Assembly: GCF_001598855.1 (NCBI RefSeq)
Contig: NZ_BCZS01000002.1
Location: forward strand, 62,001 to 126,000
Source: Pluralibacter gergoviae ATCC 33028 = NBRC 105706
GTDB lineage: Bacteria > Pseudomonadota > Gammaproteobacteria > Enterobacterales > Enterobacteriaceae
Direction of reading: 5' to 3'
DNA: 64,000 nucleotides
Shown: one piece after another, positions 43,364-53,294 of the stretch
Layout: the number at the start of each line of letters is the position of its first letter
Numbering within the stretch: position 1 is the first letter of the stretch
Made by a program: the position numbers and the translations under genes
The notes under the pieces: generated by a model
What the model saw: only the letters and a program-made list of their open reading frames with translations
The model's database searches: none
What the model was told of the DNA's origin: nothing

Positions 43364-43860
43364 TTCGGGTAGAAATTGGTATAGATGCGCCGGGAATTGA
43401 TGCACTGCTGCGCCGGTCGTTTGACGGCGGCGCAGAAGCGGATCTGGTTCACTCCCTGCGGGAAGATGGTCTGATCACGCTCGGGCTGGTGGCGACGGAC
43501 GATGAAGGGCAGGTGGTCGGCTACGTGGCCTTCAGCCCGGTCAGCATCGACGGTGAAGAGCGCCAGTGGCTGGGCTTAGCGCCGCTGGCGGTGGACGCGC
43601 AGTACCGCGGCCAGGGCATCGGTCGCCAGCTGGTCTACGACGGGCTGGATTCGCTCAATGAGTTTGGCTACGCCGCCGTGGTTACGCTTGGCGATCCGGC
43701 ACTGTACGGCAAGCTTGGTTTTCAGCCTGCCGCCCGCTACGATCTGCGCTGCCGCTGGCCGGGCACCGAGGCCGCCTTCCAGGTTCATCCGCTGGCGGAT
43801 GATGCCCTGAACGGCGTTCACGGCCTGGTGGAGTACAGCGACCACTTCAATCGCTTCTGA
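43357..43860 (+). CDS. yhbS: YhbS, GNAT-family N-acetyltransferase
   Basis: The 167-residue product has the GNAT fold with the acetyl-CoA-binding motif A visible as [21 protein letters not shown] near residues 77-97. E. coli YhbS has the same length, and its acceptor substrate is not firmly established. It overlaps ubiT at its start and the convergent yhbQ by 14 bases at its end. Confidence 0.93.
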   Translation: MLIRVEIGIDAPGIDALLRRSFDGGAEADLVHSLREDGLITLGLVATDDEGQVVGYVAFSPVSIDGEERQWLGLAPLAVDAQYRGQGIGRQLVYDGLDSLNEFGYAAVVTLGDPALYGKLGFQPAARYDLRCRWPGTEAAFQVHPLADDALNGVHGLVEYSDHFNRF

Positions 43861-44131
43861 GCGGCGCGAGCAGCGCTTCCAGCGACGTTTCTCCGGCGAC
43901 GAGGCGCTCTTTCTGGCGCTTCGTCAGCTGTTTAATCCGGTACTCAATGCGTAACGCAAGTGAGCGCTCGCCAACTTCCTGTGAAAAGGCCAGCGTCAGC
44001 TCACCCCTGCCGCGCAGCGCCTTCGCGCCGGTGCCTTTCTGATGCTGCTGCACGCGCCGGGCGACGTCGGTGGTGATCCCGGTATAGAGGCGGTTATCCG
44101 CCGCGCGGATCAAATAGACAAACCAGCACAC
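43847..44131 (-). CDS. yhbQ: YhbQ, GIY-YIG-domain protein
   Basis: A small single-domain GIY-YIG nuclease-fold protein, here 94 residues from a GTG start preceded by AGGAG. The motif appears as VYLI...LYTGIT, with conserved Arg residues in DVARRVQQH and the ALRGRGEL segment typical of the UPF0213 family. E. coli YhbQ shows nuclease activity in vitro. An ATG 51 bases upstream is in frame, but its added residues do not resemble the family. Confidence 0.9.
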   Translation of the reverse strand: MCWFVYLIRAADNRLYTGITTDVARRVQQHQKGTGAKALRGRGELTLAFSQEVGERSLALRIEYRIKQLTKRQKERLVAGETSLEALLAPLRSD

Positions 44132-44185
44132 TGCGCCTGCTCCTGTGATAAGTTGAGCGGCACCATAGCATGAGGGAGGCAAAAA

Positions 44186-44629
44186 ATGGAGTCACTGAGC
44201 GCAATCAGCCGCTGGCTGGCGAAGCAGCACGTCGTCAGCTGGAGCGTAGCGCGCGACGGCGAACTGTGGGCGGCCTGCGCGTTTTATCTCTACGACGGTG
44301 AAAAGGTAGCGTTCTACATCCTCAGCGATGAATCGACCCGCCACGCGCAGATGAGCGGCAGCCGGGCGGCGATTGCCGGGACCGTTAACGGTCAGCCAAA
44401 AACCGTCGCGCTGATCCGCGGGGTGCAGTTTCGCGGTGAGATCCGCCTGCTCCAGGGCGATGAGGCAGCGGCCGTGCGCGAGCGCTACAACCGCCGCTTT
44501 CCGGTAGCGAGAATGCTGGCAGCCCCGGCGTGGGAGCTGCGCATTGATGAGATGAAGTTCACCGACAACACTCTCGGCTTCGGTAAAAAGCTGCTCTGGG
44601 CGAGAGGCTCAGGCGCCGAGCAGGCGTAG
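44186..44629 (+). CDS. yhbP: YhbP, UPF0306 flavin-reductase-like split-barrel protein
   Basis: The 147-residue product equals E. coli YhbP in length and belongs to the PNPOx-like split-barrel group (UPF0306). Recognisable parts are the opening [18 protein letters not shown] and the barrel segment [31 protein letters not shown] cofactor (FMN or haem) is expected from the fold, but the activity is unknown. Its 3' end overlaps convergent yhbO by 21 bases. Confidence 0.92.
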   Translation: MESLSAISRWLAKQHVVSWSVARDGELWAACAFYLYDGEKVAFYILSDESTRHAQMSGSRAAIAGTVNGQPKTVALIRGVQFRGEIRLLQGDEAAAVRERYNRRFPVARMLAAPAWELRIDEMKFTDNTLGFGKKLLWARGSGAEQA

Positions 44630-45127
44630 TGCTTCGCGGTTAAAGGCGGGCAGGTCATCCGGCGTGCGGCTGGTGACCAGCTGGTCTTTATCCACCACCA
44701 CTTCCTGATCGTAGAACTCGCCGCCGGCATTTTTCACGTCCACTACGATAGGCTTCACCGCCGTCAGCTTGCGGCCGCGTACGGCGTCGGCGCTGATCAG
44801 CAGCTGCGGGCCGTGGCAGATGGCGAATACCGGCCTGCCGCTGTTGATAAATTCGCGGGTGAAGTCGACAAAGCGGTCGTCGCCGCGCAGCGCGTCCGGC
44901 GAGTAGCCGCCGGGCAGCAGCAGGGCGTCGAAGTCGCCGGGCTTCACCTCATCAATGGCTTTATCAATGGTGACTTTCGCTTCGCCCTGCTTGCCGGTAA
45001 CCGTTTTGCCGGCCTCTTTCTCAATGGTCACTACCTGGTGCCCGGCCTTTTTAAACTCCGCGGCGGGCGAGGTGAATTCGGAATCCTCAAAGTCATCGGT
45101 AATCAGTACGGCAATCTTCTTGCTCAT
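44609..45127 (-). CDS. yhbO: YhbO, DJ-1/PfpI-family stress protein
   Basis: YhbO belongs to the DJ-1/PfpI superfamily and is reported in E. coli as a stress-protective protein acting on glyoxal- and methylglyoxal-modified molecules. The 172-residue length equals that of E. coli. The nucleophile elbow is AICHGPQLL with cysteine 104, and the acidic residue near the N-terminus (DFEDSE, E15/E18) is in place. It is divergent from yraR and converges on yhbP. Confidence 0.95.
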   Translation of the reverse strand: MSKKIAVLITDDFEDSEFTSPAAEFKKAGHQVVTIEKEAGKTVTGKQGEAKVTIDKAIDEVKPGDFDALLLPGGYSPDALRGDDRFVDFTREFINSGRPVFAICHGPQLLISADAVRGRKLTAVKPIVVDVKNAGGEFYDQEVVVDKDQLVTSRTPDDLPAFNREALRLLGA

Positions 45128-45236
45128 AGGTTTCCTCTATGTTTCAGGTTTTAAAAAGTTAAGCTTACGACCTACCATTAAGCATGGCGCACCCAGCCGC
45201 GAGCGCCACACGGATAAATCTGCAAAGGAGCAGGCG

Positions 45237-45884
45237 ATGAATAACGTACTGATAACCGGCGCTTCTGGGTTAGTTGGTGATCACTTACTTCGGATGCTGA
45301 TTCAGCAGCCCGACGTTTTGCGCATAGCGGCCCCTGGCCGGCGGCCGCTTGCCGGCGTCGGTGACAAGGTGCAGAACCCCTGCGATCCGCAGCTCACCGA
45401 TGCGCTGGCGCAGGTCGCGGGGCCGATAGATACGGTGTTTTGCTGCCTCGGCACCACCCGGCGCGAGGCGGGCAGTAAAGAAGCTTTTGTCCACGCCGAT
45501 TATGCGCTGGTGGTCGATACCGCGCTCACCGGGCTCCGCCTCGGGGCGCGCCACCTGCTGGTGGTCAGCGCGATGGGCGCCAGCGCGCGTTCGCCGTTCT
45601 TCTACAGCCGGGTAAAGGGCGAAATGGAAGAGGCGCTGATGGCCCAGGGCTGGCCGCATCTCACCCTTGCTCGCCCCTCAATGCTGATCGGCGAGCGGGC
45701 CAAAAGGCGCGCCGGCGAGTCGCTGCTGGCGCCGCTGTTCGCTCTGCTGCCCGGCAACCTGAAAAGTATCGACGCCCGGGACGTCGCCCGGGCGCTGCTG
45801 CGGGAGGCGCAGCACCCCTCCGCCGCCGGGACGGTGATTATTCCCTCTGCAAAACTGCGTGAAATGGCCGCAGGTGAAGAGTAA
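45237..45884 (+). CDS. yraR: YraR, NAD(P)-binding Rossmann-fold protein
   Basis: The 215-residue protein is an atypical short-chain dehydrogenase-like protein. The N-terminal nucleotide-binding motif is ITGASGLVG at residues 6-14, and later segments ([38 protein letters not shown]) contain the YxxxK-like pair FYSRVK. E. coli YraR is of similar length and unknown function. AAAGGAG precedes the ATG, ruling out the longer frame-open start, which overlaps yhbO. yraQ follows 35 bases later. Confidence 0.9.
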   Translation: MNNVLITGASGLVGDHLLRMLIQQPDVLRIAAPGRRPLAGVGDKVQNPCDPQLTDALAQVAGPIDTVFCCLGTTRREAGSKEAFVHADYALVVDTALTGLRLGARHLLVVSAMGASARSPFFYSRVKGEMEEALMAQGWPHLTLARPSMLIGERAKRRAGESLLAPLFALLPGNLKSIDARDVARALLREAQHPSAAGTVIIPSAKLREMAAGEE

Positions 45885-45919
45885 TATCTCGCCACGCAAA
45901 TCTTCCGGAGCTTAATGGT

Positions 45920-46960
45920 ATGACTGGTCAGTCTTCCTCCCGGGCGGTATCCCCACTGGCGTGGTGGAAACCGGCCCTCTTTTTCCTCGTTGTCATCGTC
46001 GGCCTCTGGTACGTCAAGTGGCAGCCCTATTATGGTAAGGCTTTCACCGCTGCCGATACCCACAGCATCGGTAAATCGATTATTGCTAACGCCGCCGATA
46101 ACCCGTGGCGGGCGGCGCTCGACTACGCGATGGTGTATTTCCTCGCGGTGTGGAAAGCAGCGGTGCTCGGCGTGCTGCTGGGGTCGCTGATTCAGGTGCT
46201 GATCCCCCGGGACTGGCTGCTGCGCACGCTCGGTCAGCCGCGTTTTCGCGGCACCCTGCTGGGCACGCTGTTCTCCCTGCCGGGCATGATGTGCACCTGC
46301 TGCGCGGCGCCGGTGGCCGCCGGGATGCGCCGCCAGCAGGTGTCGATGGGCGGCGCGCTGGCGTTCTGGCTGGGGAATCCGCTGCTCAATCCGGCAACGC
46401 TGGTATTCATGGGCTTCGTGCTGGGCTGGCAGTTTACGCTGATCCGCCTGGCGGCCGGCCTGGCGACGGTGCTGATCGTCGCCTCGCTGGTACAGCGCTG
46501 GGTGAAGGAGCCGCCGCGGGCGCAGGTGGTGCCCGACATTGCGCCGGAGGCGGATAACCGGCCGTTTCTGCTGCGCTGGGGCAGCGCGCTGTGGACGCTG
46601 TTCTGGAATACCATCCCGGTCTATATCATCGCCGTGCTGATCCTCGGCGCGGCGCGGGTGTGGCTGTTCCCCCACGTCGACGGCGCGGTGGGCAATACGC
46701 TGTTCTGGGTGATTGCCATGGCGATCGCGGGCTGCCTGTTCGTGATCCCGACGGCGGCGGAGATCCCAATTGTACAGACCATGATGGCCGCCGGGATGGG
46801 CGTTGCCCCGGCGCTGGCGCTGCTGATTGCCCTGCCTGCCCTGAGCGTACCGTCGCTGGTGATGCTGCATAAGGCATTTCCGGCGAAGGCGCTGTGGCTG
46901 AGCGGCGCGCTGGTGGCGGCGTGCGCGGCGGTGACGGGTGGACTTGCCCTGCTGGCGTGA
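45920..46960 (+). CDS. yraQ: YraQ, DUF318-type inner-membrane permease
   Basis: The 346-residue protein has about eight to ten membrane helices in two related halves and belongs to the permease family PF03773, which includes the organoarsenical exporter ArsP. The conserved segment LPGMMCTCCAAPVAAGMRRQQVSMGGALAFWLGNP near residue 115 contains a CTCC motif that could bind a soft metal or metalloid. Length equals that of E. coli YraQ; the substrate is not known. It lies downstream of yraR and converges on dolP. Confidence 0.9.
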   Translation: MTGQSSSRAVSPLAWWKPALFFLVVIVGLWYVKWQPYYGKAFTAADTHSIGKSIIANAADNPWRAALDYAMVYFLAVWKAAVLGVLLGSLIQVLIPRDWLLRTLGQPRFRGTLLGTLFSLPGMMCTCCAAPVAAGMRRQQVSMGGALAFWLGNPLLNPATLVFMGFVLGWQFTLIRLAAGLATVLIVASLVQRWVKEPPRAQVVPDIAPEADNRPFLLRWGSALWTLFWNTIPVYIIAVLILGAARVWLFPHVDGAVGNTLFWVIAMAIAGCLFVIPTAAEIPIVQTMMAAGMGVAPALALLIALPALSVPSLVMLHKAFPAKALWLSGALVAACAAVTGGLALLA

Positions 46961-46989
46961 GGAAAGAAAAGCCCGGCGGCTGCCGGGCT
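46961..46989 (-). terminator. Intrinsic terminator after dolP (minus strand)
   Basis: Read on the minus strand, AGCCCGGC and GCCGGGCT form an 8-bp stem followed by TTTCTTTCC. On the plus strand no U-tract follows, so it chiefly serves dolP. Confidence 0.75.
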
Positions 46990-46995
46990 GAGAGA

Positions 46996-47571
46996 TCACT
47001 TAATGGTGGTAAACGCCGTGGTGACGTGCTTGACGCCGCTAACCCGGCTGGCGATATCTGCCGCCGCCTGCGCTTCGCGGGCGGTAACCAGCCCCATCAG
47101 GAACACTTCGCCGTTCTCGGTGGAGACCTTCACGGAGGAGGATTTCACCTGATCGCTGCCCAGCAGCTGGGAGCGCACTTTGGTGGTTATCCAGGTATCG
47201 GAAGAGGCGGTGCCCAGGCCAATCGGCGCGCCCTGGCGAATTTCGTTAAACACTTCCGTTGCGCCGTCGACGCCCATGGCGATCTGCTTGGCCTGAGACG
47301 CCAGCGACGTTGACGGCGCCTGGCCCATCAGCAGCACTTTGCCCTGGTAGGCCATGACGCTGATGCGCGCCTCTTTCTTCAACTGTTCATCTTTGTTCAG
47401 CGCGCTGTTGACGCGCAGCTCCAGCGTACCGTCATCGACCTGAGTGCCGACGGTGCGCGCATCCGTTGCCGTTTTGGTGCCAACTGCCGCCGTACCGACG
47501 ACTGCCGCTGCGATACAGCCCTGCAGCAGCAGCGCAGAGATAAGGACTGCGAGGGGCGCTAATGCTTTCAT
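46996..47571 (-). CDS. dolP: DolP (YraP), outer-membrane BON-domain lipoprotein
   Basis: DolP is a dual-BON-domain lipoprotein that binds anionic phospholipids at the division site and supports outer-membrane integrity and Bam function. The 191-residue length equals that of E. coli. The lipobox LLQGC makes Cys19 the lipidated residue, and the +2 residue (Ile) is compatible with outer-membrane sorting. BON1 covers about residues 46-112 and BON2 about 124-190. In E. coli dolP is a sigma-E target. It follows diaA by nine bases. Confidence 0.96.
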   Translation of the reverse strand: MKALAPLAVLISALLLQGCIAAAVVGTAAVGTKTATDARTVGTQVDDGTLELRVNSALNKDEQLKKEARISVMAYQGKVLLMGQAPSTSLASQAKQIAMGVDGATEVFNEIRQGAPIGLGTASSDTWITTKVRSQLLGSDQVKSSSVKVSTENGEVFLMGLVTAREAQAAADIASRVSGVKHVTTAFTTIK

Positions 47572-47580
47572 GAGTACTCC

Positions 47581-48171
47581 TTAATCGTCCTGATGTGGAA
47601 AAAGCGTGTTATCGATCAGATCGCACAGGCAGTTGACCGTCAGCATATGCATCTCCTGGATGCGGGCACCGCGGTGGGAAGGAATGCGGATCTCGACATC
47701 CTGCGGCCCTAACAGCCCGGCCAGTTCCCCGCCGTCGTAGCCGGTCAGCGCCACGATGGTCATATCGCGGGTGACGGCAGCCTCAACGGCCTTAACGATG
47801 TCGCGGCTGTTGCCCCGGGTCGAGATAGCCAGCAGCACGTCGCCGGCGTGGCCGAGGGCGCGAACCTGCTTGGCGTAGATTTCGTCGTGCAGACGATCGT
47901 TGGCGATGGCGGTCAGCACCACATTATCGGTAGTCAGCGCAATGGCGGGTAAACCGGGACGCTCTGTTTCAAAGCGATTGATCATGCAGGCCGCAAAGTG
48001 CTGGGCGTTGGCCGCCGAGGTGCCGTTGCCGCAGCAAAGGATCTTGTTGCCGTTGAGCAAGGACTGCACCAGCGTCATGGCGGCCCGGGAAATGGCATCC
48101 GGCAGCGCTTCCGCTGCGGCAATCTGGGTCTGAATGCTTTCCGTAAAGCAGGCTTTAATTCTGTCGAGCAC
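47581..48171 (-). CDS. diaA: DiaA, DnaA initiator-associating factor
   Basis: DiaA is a tetrameric SIS-domain protein that binds DnaA and promotes its assembly on oriC. From the GTG start (AAGGG five bases before) it has 196 residues, as in E. coli. The SIS motif [18 protein letters not shown] near residue 45 resembles that of GmhA, a sugar isomerase relative. A frame-open ATG 63 bases upstream would overlap yraN and give an extension unknown in DiaA. It lies in the lpoA-yraN-diaA-dolP run. Confidence 0.95.
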   Translation of the reverse strand: MLDRIKACFTESIQTQIAAAEALPDAISRAAMTLVQSLLNGNKILCCGNGTSAANAQHFAACMINRFETERPGLPAIALTTDNVVLTAIANDRLHDEIYAKQVRALGHAGDVLLAISTRGNSRDIVKAVEAAVTRDMTIVALTGYDGGELAGLLGPQDVEIRIPSHRGARIQEMHMLTVNCLCDLIDNTLFPHQDD

Positions 48172-48196
48172 GGTATCCCTTAATTCTTCTGTCAGG

Positions 48197-48586
48197 CTAT
48201 TCGCCAAAGGCATTTTGCAGCCATTCGATCTCACTGCCGGTGAAGGCTACCACATCAAACCGGCAATCCACAGTATCAAAACTCCCATTGTGGCGGGCGA
48301 GCCACAGGCGGGCGGCGTGTAATAACTTCAGCTGCTTGCTGCGGGTCACGCTGGCGGACGCGCCGCCGAAGTGCGCTGAGGCCCGGTAGCGGACCTCAAC
48401 AAAGACCGTCACCGCGCCGTCGCGCATGATGAGGTCAATTTCGCCGCCGCGCACGCGCACGCCGGCGGCGATAAAACGCAGTCCCTTGCGCTCCAGCCAG
48501 CGGCGCGCCTGCTGTTCAAACGCATCGCCGGTCTGTTTGCGGCTTAACTGGCGGGAACGATCTGCCCCTGCTGGTATTTGAGCCAT
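48197..48586 (-). CDS. yraN: YraN, UPF0102 nuclease-fold protein
   Basis: The 129-residue product belongs to UPF0102, which has a PD-(D/E)xK nuclease-like fold. The motif is seen as [23 protein letters not shown], with Arg where many relatives have the catalytic Lys. The C-terminal half keeps the invariant [11 protein letters not shown]. The function is unknown; genetic proximity to diaA suggests DNA processing, but this is inference. Its start lies inside lpoA (43-base overlap). Confidence 0.92.
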   Translation of the reverse strand: MAQIPAGADRSRQLSRKQTGDAFEQQARRWLERKGLRFIAAGVRVRGGEIDLIMRDGAVTVFVEVRYRASAHFGGASASVTRSKQLKLLHAARLWLARHNGSFDTVDCRFDVVAFTGSEIEWLQNAFGE

Positions 48587-50715
48587 GACAACTTCCTGTT
48601 GATCACACAATCCTGATTGGCGCTCAGATCGCCGGTATTGCCGCGCAGCTCGTAGCCCGGCATCTGGCGCATCTGCGAGAAGTGGTTCGCCAGCGTCCAC
48701 GCATCCGCGCCCATCGCGTACAGGCGCGCCAGCGAGTAGTCGTTATGTACGGCACTCAGCGCCTGGCGCATCAGCGACGGGTTGCTGCCCGCCAGCATCG
48801 GAATTTCGCTGTACTGCAGGCCGTCCATTTCCAGACGGAAGTCCGGGCCGGCGGTGCCCTGGGCGCTGCGCGAGCTGGCGTACAGCGTCGCGCCGCTGCG
48901 GCTGCCGTTGCGCATGGAGATCATCGGCTTGATGTAGGCAATCTCATCCGGCGTGGCGACGATATAGGCTGCGTCGACGCTGCCGCCGCTGGCCGGCTGG
49001 GTGTCCGCCGGGGCGGGGATCGTCAGATCGCCGAGCGTCACGCTCTGCGGCTGGCTGGCGGCCACCGGCGTGCCGGTCAGGGCAATGCCGCCGCCGCCGT
49101 TGACGCCGCCGCGCAGTTCGCTGAGCGAGCCAAACTTCTGCTGCAGCACCACGCCGCCGCCGAGGCTCTGCCACTCCTGGGCAAAGGCGTTCGCCACGCG
49201 ATCGCCCAGCGCGCTGCGCGGGATCAGCAGCAGCGGAGCCTGCTTGCCCTGCTCGTGAATGTGGCGCGCGGCGTCGCGGGCCTCATCTTCCGGAGACAGC
49301 GCGAAGTAGCAGATATTGGCGCGGTTTTCGACGCTCTCCGGCTGGTTGAGGGCCAGCACGTTAAGCGGCGTATTGCTCTTCACCACGCCGTCAACGTCGT
49401 TTTTCAGCAGCGGGCCGACCACCAGCGAGGCGCCGTCCTGCTGCGCCTGGGTCAGAAGCTGGCTCAGCGGCGCGCTGGTGGTGTCATACACCTTCAGTTC
49501 GACGGAGGAGGGCGCAGGAGCGGGAGCGGAGGCGGCGGTGGAAGCCGGCTCTGCAGCAGGCGGCACGCTGTAGGGGACTGGTGCGGCGCTCTGCGGCTCC
49601 GGCGCTGCGCTATTCGCCGTGCTATCGGCTGCGCTATCCTGCGGCTGATCCGCCGCCGGCGTCGGCACCGTTTCGCCGTCCTGCTCGGATCCCGGCGCGC
49701 GCACCGGATTGGCCTGAGTACCTGCGGCCTGCGGCTGCTGGGTCAGGTCGTCGGTCCCGGCCGCGGCGGGGCTGGCCACGCCGGTGTCATCAACGTTTGC
49801 GGCCTGCGCCGACTGCTCGGGCACGGCGCTGCCGCTGATGGCGCCCGCGCCGCCGTTTTTCGCCGCCTCAAAGCCCTGCTGGATGGTGCGCCCAAAGACG
49901 GCGGCCTGGCCGTTGAGCGGCAGCAGCAGGGCGATTTTGCTGGTGGAGGCCGGTTTAAAGTTCTGTACGTTGGCAAGCTGGCTCGGCAGCATCTTCGCGG
50001 CGGGGTTCTGCGGATAGCGGGTCTGCCAGTCCTTGATCCCGGCCTTGAGCATCTCCGCATCGCCCCGGCTGTCGAACCACACCCGCTGCAGATCGAGCCA
50101 GCCCTGCAGCACGTTCTCGTCGGCGTTAATCACCAGCGCCGCGGCCTGCTCTTTGCTCATTGACGCCAGGGCCTGCCAGGTCGCGTCAATGTTCTTCTGT
50201 TTATCCTGCTCTGCGGTCAGCAGCGGCTGCTGGGCAATCAGCGCCCGCAGCAGCGTCAGCGATGGCTTGCCCTGCTCAGCGGCGATAACGTCCTGCCAGT
50301 AGCGGGCCTGCTGATCCTTACGCACGGACGCCGCGTCCAGCTTCGCCAGCAGCGCCTTCGCCGCGGCGGGATCGTTCTGCGCCAGCTTCAGCTCGACCGC
50401 CAGCAGCGCCTGCTCCTGGCGCTGGGTCTCGCTCAGGTTCTGCGGCAGCTGGCCAAACAGCTCCTGCGCCTTCTGGCTCTGGCCCTCTTTCAGCAGGGCA
50501 CGAATGGCGAGTAATTGCCAGGTTGTCTTGCTATCATCTGAGCTCTGCTGCATCTGCTGCAGATAGTAGTTAGAGTCGGCCTGTGCGCTCCCCTCAAGGT
50601 GCGCGGCAGGTTGATCGGCGCTCTTTTGAGTGCCGCAGCCGGCAAAAAATAACGCGGCCAGTACGACAGGCAGGCAGCGCGCGGCTTTAGAACGAAAAGA
50701 AGTTAACGGTACCAT
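48544..50715 (-). CDS. lpoA: LpoA, outer-membrane lipoprotein activator of PBP1A
   Basis: LpoA reaches from the outer membrane through the peptidoglycan to stimulate transpeptidation by PBP1A. Signal peptide and lipobox FFAGC (Cys27) are clear. The N-terminal TPR-like helical domain (about 28-256) and the C-terminal periplasmic-binding-protein-like domain (starting near [27 protein letters not shown]) match E. coli. The protein has 723 residues against 678 in E. coli; the extra length is an Ala/Pro/Gln/Ser-rich stretch at about residues 285-400. The chosen ATG aligns with E. coli ([15 protein letters not shown]); a longer frame overlaps rsmI. Confidence 0.95.
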   Translation of the reverse strand: MVPLTSFRSKAARCLPVVLAALFFAGCGTQKSADQPAAHLEGSAQADSNYYLQQMQQSSDDSKTTWQLLAIRALLKEGQSQKAQELFGQLPQNLSETQRQEQALLAVELKLAQNDPAAAKALLAKLDAASVRKDQQARYWQDVIAAEQGKPSLTLLRALIAQQPLLTAEQDKQKNIDATWQALASMSKEQAAALVINADENVLQGWLDLQRVWFDSRGDAEMLKAGIKDWQTRYPQNPAAKMLPSQLANVQNFKPASTSKIALLLPLNGQAAVFGRTIQQGFEAAKNGGAGAISGSAVPEQSAQAANVDDTGVASPAAAGTDDLTQQPQAAGTQANPVRAPGSEQDGETVPTPAADQPQDSAADSTANSAAPEPQSAAPVPYSVPPAAEPASTAASAPAPAPSSVELKVYDTTSAPLSQLLTQAQQDGASLVVGPLLKNDVDGVVKSNTPLNVLALNQPESVENRANICYFALSPEDEARDAARHIHEQGKQAPLLLIPRSALGDRVANAFAQEWQSLGGGVVLQQKFGSLSELRGGVNGGGGIALTGTPVAASQPQSVTLGDLTIPAPADTQPASGGSVDAAYIVATPDEIAYIKPMISMRNGSRSGATLYASSRSAQGTAGPDFRLEMDGLQYSEIPMLAGSNPSLMRQALSAVHNDYSLARLYAMGADAWTLANHFSQMRQMPGYELRGNTGDLSANQDCVINRKLSWLKYQQGQIVPAS

Positions 50716-50778
50716 TACGTATCCAGTGCTCTTTTTTAGATTAGTGCTCAATATTAAATCGGCTATACGGACGAAACA

Positions 50779-51642
50779 ATGAAACATCGTGAATCAGCGG
50801 ACAATTCTCAGGGCCAGCTCTACATCGTGCCCACGCCAATCGGTAATCTGGCTGACATCACGCAGCGCGCGCTGGAAGTATTACAGTCCGTCGATTTGAT
50901 TGCCGCAGAGGATACCCGCCATACCGGCCTGCTGCTGCAACATTTTGCGATTAGCGCCCGCCTTTTTGCCCTCCACGACCACAATGAGCAGCAAAAAGCC
51001 GACACGCTGCTGGCGAAACTGCAGGAGGGGCAGAATATCGCCCTGGTCTCCGACGCCGGCACGCCGCTGATTAACGACCCCGGCTATCACCTGGTGCGCA
51101 CCTGCCGCGAGGCGGGCGTGCGCGTGGTGCCGCTGCCCGGCCCCTGCGCGGCCATTGCCGCCCTCAGCGCCGCCGGGCTGCCGTCGGACCGCTTCTGCTA
51201 TGAAGGCTTCCTGCCCGCCAAATCAAAAGGCCGCCGCGATACCCTGCGGGCGCTGGAAAACGAGCCGCGCACGCTGATTTTCTACGAATCCACCCACCGG
51301 CTGATCGACAGCCTGGAAGATGTTGCCGCCGTGCTCGGCGAGTCCCGCTACGTGGTACTGGCCCGCGAGCTGACCAAAACCTGGGAAACCATCACCGGCG
51401 CGCCGGTGGGCGAACTGCTGGCGTGGGTCAAAGAGGACGAAAACCGCCGCAAGGGCGAAATGGTGCTGATCGTTGAAGGCCACAAGGCACAGGAAGACGC
51501 TCTGCCGGCCGAGGCCCTGCGTACTCTGGCGCTGCTGCAGGCGGAGCTACCGCTGAAGAAGGCGGCGGCGCTGGCGGCGGAGATCCACGGCGTGAAGAAA
51601 AATGCGCTCTATAAATATGCGCTGGAGCAGCAGGAGGGGTGA
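50779..51642 (+). CDS. rsmI: RsmI, 16S rRNA 2'-O-ribose C1402 methyltransferase
   Basis: RsmI methylates the 2'-hydroxyl of C1402 in the ribosomal P site and works alongside RsmH. The 287-residue length is one more than E. coli. The tetrapyrrole-methylase-like SAM fold is marked by [40 protein letters not shown] and PLPGPCA. It is divergent from lpoA. fic follows four bases after its stop. Confidence 0.97.
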   Translation: MKHRESADNSQGQLYIVPTPIGNLADITQRALEVLQSVDLIAAEDTRHTGLLLQHFAISARLFALHDHNEQQKADTLLAKLQEGQNIALVSDAGTPLINDPGYHLVRTCREAGVRVVPLPGPCAAIAALSAAGLPSDRFCYEGFLPAKSKGRRDTLRALENEPRTLIFYESTHRLIDSLEDVAAVLGESRYVVLARELTKTWETITGAPVGELLAWVKEDENRRKGEMVLIVEGHKAQEDALPAEALRTLALLQAELPLKKAAALAAEIHGVKKNALYKYALEQQEG

Positions 51643-51646
51643 TCGC

Positions 51647-52654
51647 GTGAGCCGCTACCAGCCGCCGTTTTCGATTACCCCCGCGATGCTCAACAGCATC
51701 GTCGAAGCCGGAGAGCTGCTGGGCCACTGGGCGGCCCGGGCCGGGCGCGCGTCGCCGCTGCTGCGCAAAAAGAACCGCATCCGGACGATTCAGGCTTCGC
51801 TCGCCATTGAGCATAACTCCCTGAGCACCGAACAGGTAACGGCAATCCTGGAAGGGCGGCGAGTGCTGGCGCCGGTAAAGGATATCCAGGAGGTACGCAA
51901 CGCCATCCTGGCCTATGATCGGATGTCCGCCTGGCAGGCGTGGCGGCTTGGCGATCTGCTGGCGGCGCATCGCCTGCTGATGGCGGGGCTGGTGGAGATG
52001 CCGGGCCAGCTGCGTCAGGGCGACGTCGGCGTTTATCGCGAGAAGACGCTGATTCACATGGCGCCGCCGGCGTCCCAGGTTCCGCGCCTGATGGCCGACC
52101 TGCTCGGCTGGCTGAAGGAGACGGATATCCATCCGCTGATTGCGGGCTCGGTCTTTCACTACGAGTTTGAATTTATCCATCCGTTTACCGACGGTAACGG
52201 CAGGATGGGGCGCCTGTGGCAGACGCTAATCCTCAGCTGCTGGCGCAGCGAGCTGGCCTGGCTACCCGTTGAAACCCTGATCCACCACCAGCAGGCGCGT
52301 TACTATCAGATCCTCGGCGAGTGCGACCGGGCAAGCGACTGCACGCGCTTCGTTGAGTTTATGCTGGGAAATCTCACCGACGCGCTAAAAGCAGGACTGG
52401 TGTCGGAAGAAATGTCGGAAGAAATGTCGGAAGAAATGTCGGAAGAAATGTCGGCGCCGCTGTCGGACGTCGAGCGGGCGCTGCTGCGGATCCTGCGCCA
52501 GGAGCCTCAGCTGACGGCGGCCCGGCTGGCGCCGCAGCTTGGCGTTTCTCAGCGCACCGTCGAACGCTATCTCAGCGCGCTGGTGCGCAAAGGCTACCTG
52601 CGGCGCAGCGGCTCAACCAAGCGCGGCCAGTGGATCCTGTGCCGCGCCGATTAG
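51647..52654 (+). CDS. Fic-domain AMPylase with winged-helix C-terminus
   Basis: This 335-residue protein carries a complete Fic core, HPFTDGNGR at 178-186, the active-site loop that transfers AMP (or another phosphate-linked group) to target hydroxyls. The N-terminal part has a class II-type inhibitory helix, SLAIEHNSL with S51 and E55, expected to block ATP binding until relieved. The C-terminal 60 residues (LSDVERALLRILRQEPQLTAARLAPQLGVSQRTVERYLSALVRKGYL) form a winged helix. Between the two lies four-fold SEEM (253-268). The GTG start follows AGGAGG overlapping the end of rsmI. No antitoxin gene adjoins, which fits self-inhibition. Targets are unknown. Confidence 0.88.
   Translation: MSRYQPPFSITPAMLNSIVEAGELLGHWAARAGRASPLLRKKNRIRTIQASLAIEHNSLSTEQVTAILEGRRVLAPVKDIQEVRNAILAYDRMSAWQAWRLGDLLAAHRLLMAGLVEMPGQLRQGDVGVYREKTLIHMAPPASQVPRLMADLLGWLKETDIHPLIAGSVFHYEFEFIHPFTDGNGRMGRLWQTLILSCWRSELAWLPVETLIHHQQARYYQILGECDRASDCTRFVEFMLGNLTDALKAGLVSEEMSEEMSEEMSEEMSAPLSDVERALLRILRQEPQLTAARLAPQLGVSQRTVERYLSALVRKGYLRRSGSTKRGQWILCRAD
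52403..52450 (+). repeat. 12-bp tandem repeat, four perfect copies, inside fic
   Basis: The unit TCGGAAGAAATG occurs four times without change and is followed by another TCGG. It encodes SEEM x4 in the hinge between the Fic and winged-helix domains. In-frame copy-number change would vary hinge length without breaking the frame. Confidence 0.95.
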
Positions 52655-52666
52655 CGCCGCGGCCTG

Positions 52667-53203
52667 TCACCACATCAGATCGTCCGGGATCTTAAAGTCG
52701 GCGTACGGATCGTCCTCATCCTGCACCTCTTCGCTGAGCGCGCTGTGCAGCACAATGCTGTCGGCATCGCGCTGGGTGATTTTTTCGGCGACCACTGCGG
52801 GGATAATGGCATAGTCGCTCTTGCCGTCGGCGGTCAGCAGCCGGGCGATAGCGAGGCGGCCGTTAATCAGCTGGGTCTGAGTCTGCTTATCGACGGCGAT
52901 TTTTTTAATGACGCTGCCGTCGGTGAAGTTGAAATCAATCGCGCCTCGGTTGATGACGATGCGGTTCATCTCAATCAGCTGCTTAACCTGGGCCTTGTAC
53001 TCTTTGGCAAGCGCAGCCTGCTTCTGCTGCTCGCTCAGCTGGCGGTCGCGCTCGGCCTGCGCCTTTTTGTTCTCTTCCACGGCTTCGCGGGCCTCGCGGG
53101 CCTGAACGCGGGACTTCTTCGCCGTTCTCTGCACTTTCGCCATCTTTTTGCTGCTGACCAGACCGGCCTTCAGCATCTGCTCTTGAAGGGTGAGTTTTGT
53201 CAT
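52667..53203 (-). CDS. yaiL: DUF2058 (YaiL-type) nucleoprotein/polysome-associated protein
   Basis: From the chosen ATG the product has 178 residues and closely follows E. coli YaiL (MTKLTLQEQMLKAGLVSSKKMAKVQRTAKKSR...). A basic, coiled N-terminal half (about 15-85, rich in Lys, Glu, Gln and Ala) precedes a compact domain ending in the family tail DEDDPYADFKIPDDLMW. The function is not established. In E. coli K-12 yaiL lies in a different part of the chromosome, so its place after fic is a rearrangement. A frame-open extension upstream overlaps the glycosidase gene and is rejected. Confidence 0.9.
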   Translation of the reverse strand: MTKLTLQEQMLKAGLVSSKKMAKVQRTAKKSRVQAREAREAVEENKKAQAERDRQLSEQQKQAALAKEYKAQVKQLIEMNRIVINRGAIDFNFTDGSVIKKIAVDKQTQTQLINGRLAIARLLTADGKSDYAIIPAVVAEKITQRDADSIVLHSALSEEVQDEDDPYADFKIPDDLMW

Positions 53204-53294
53204 CCTGGTGTCTGCGTTGGGGGGTTGTAGGGCAGAGTATACCGCTAATTGCGCGCGGCGAAAAACGGCCCGGACGGGGATCCGGGCCGATAGC

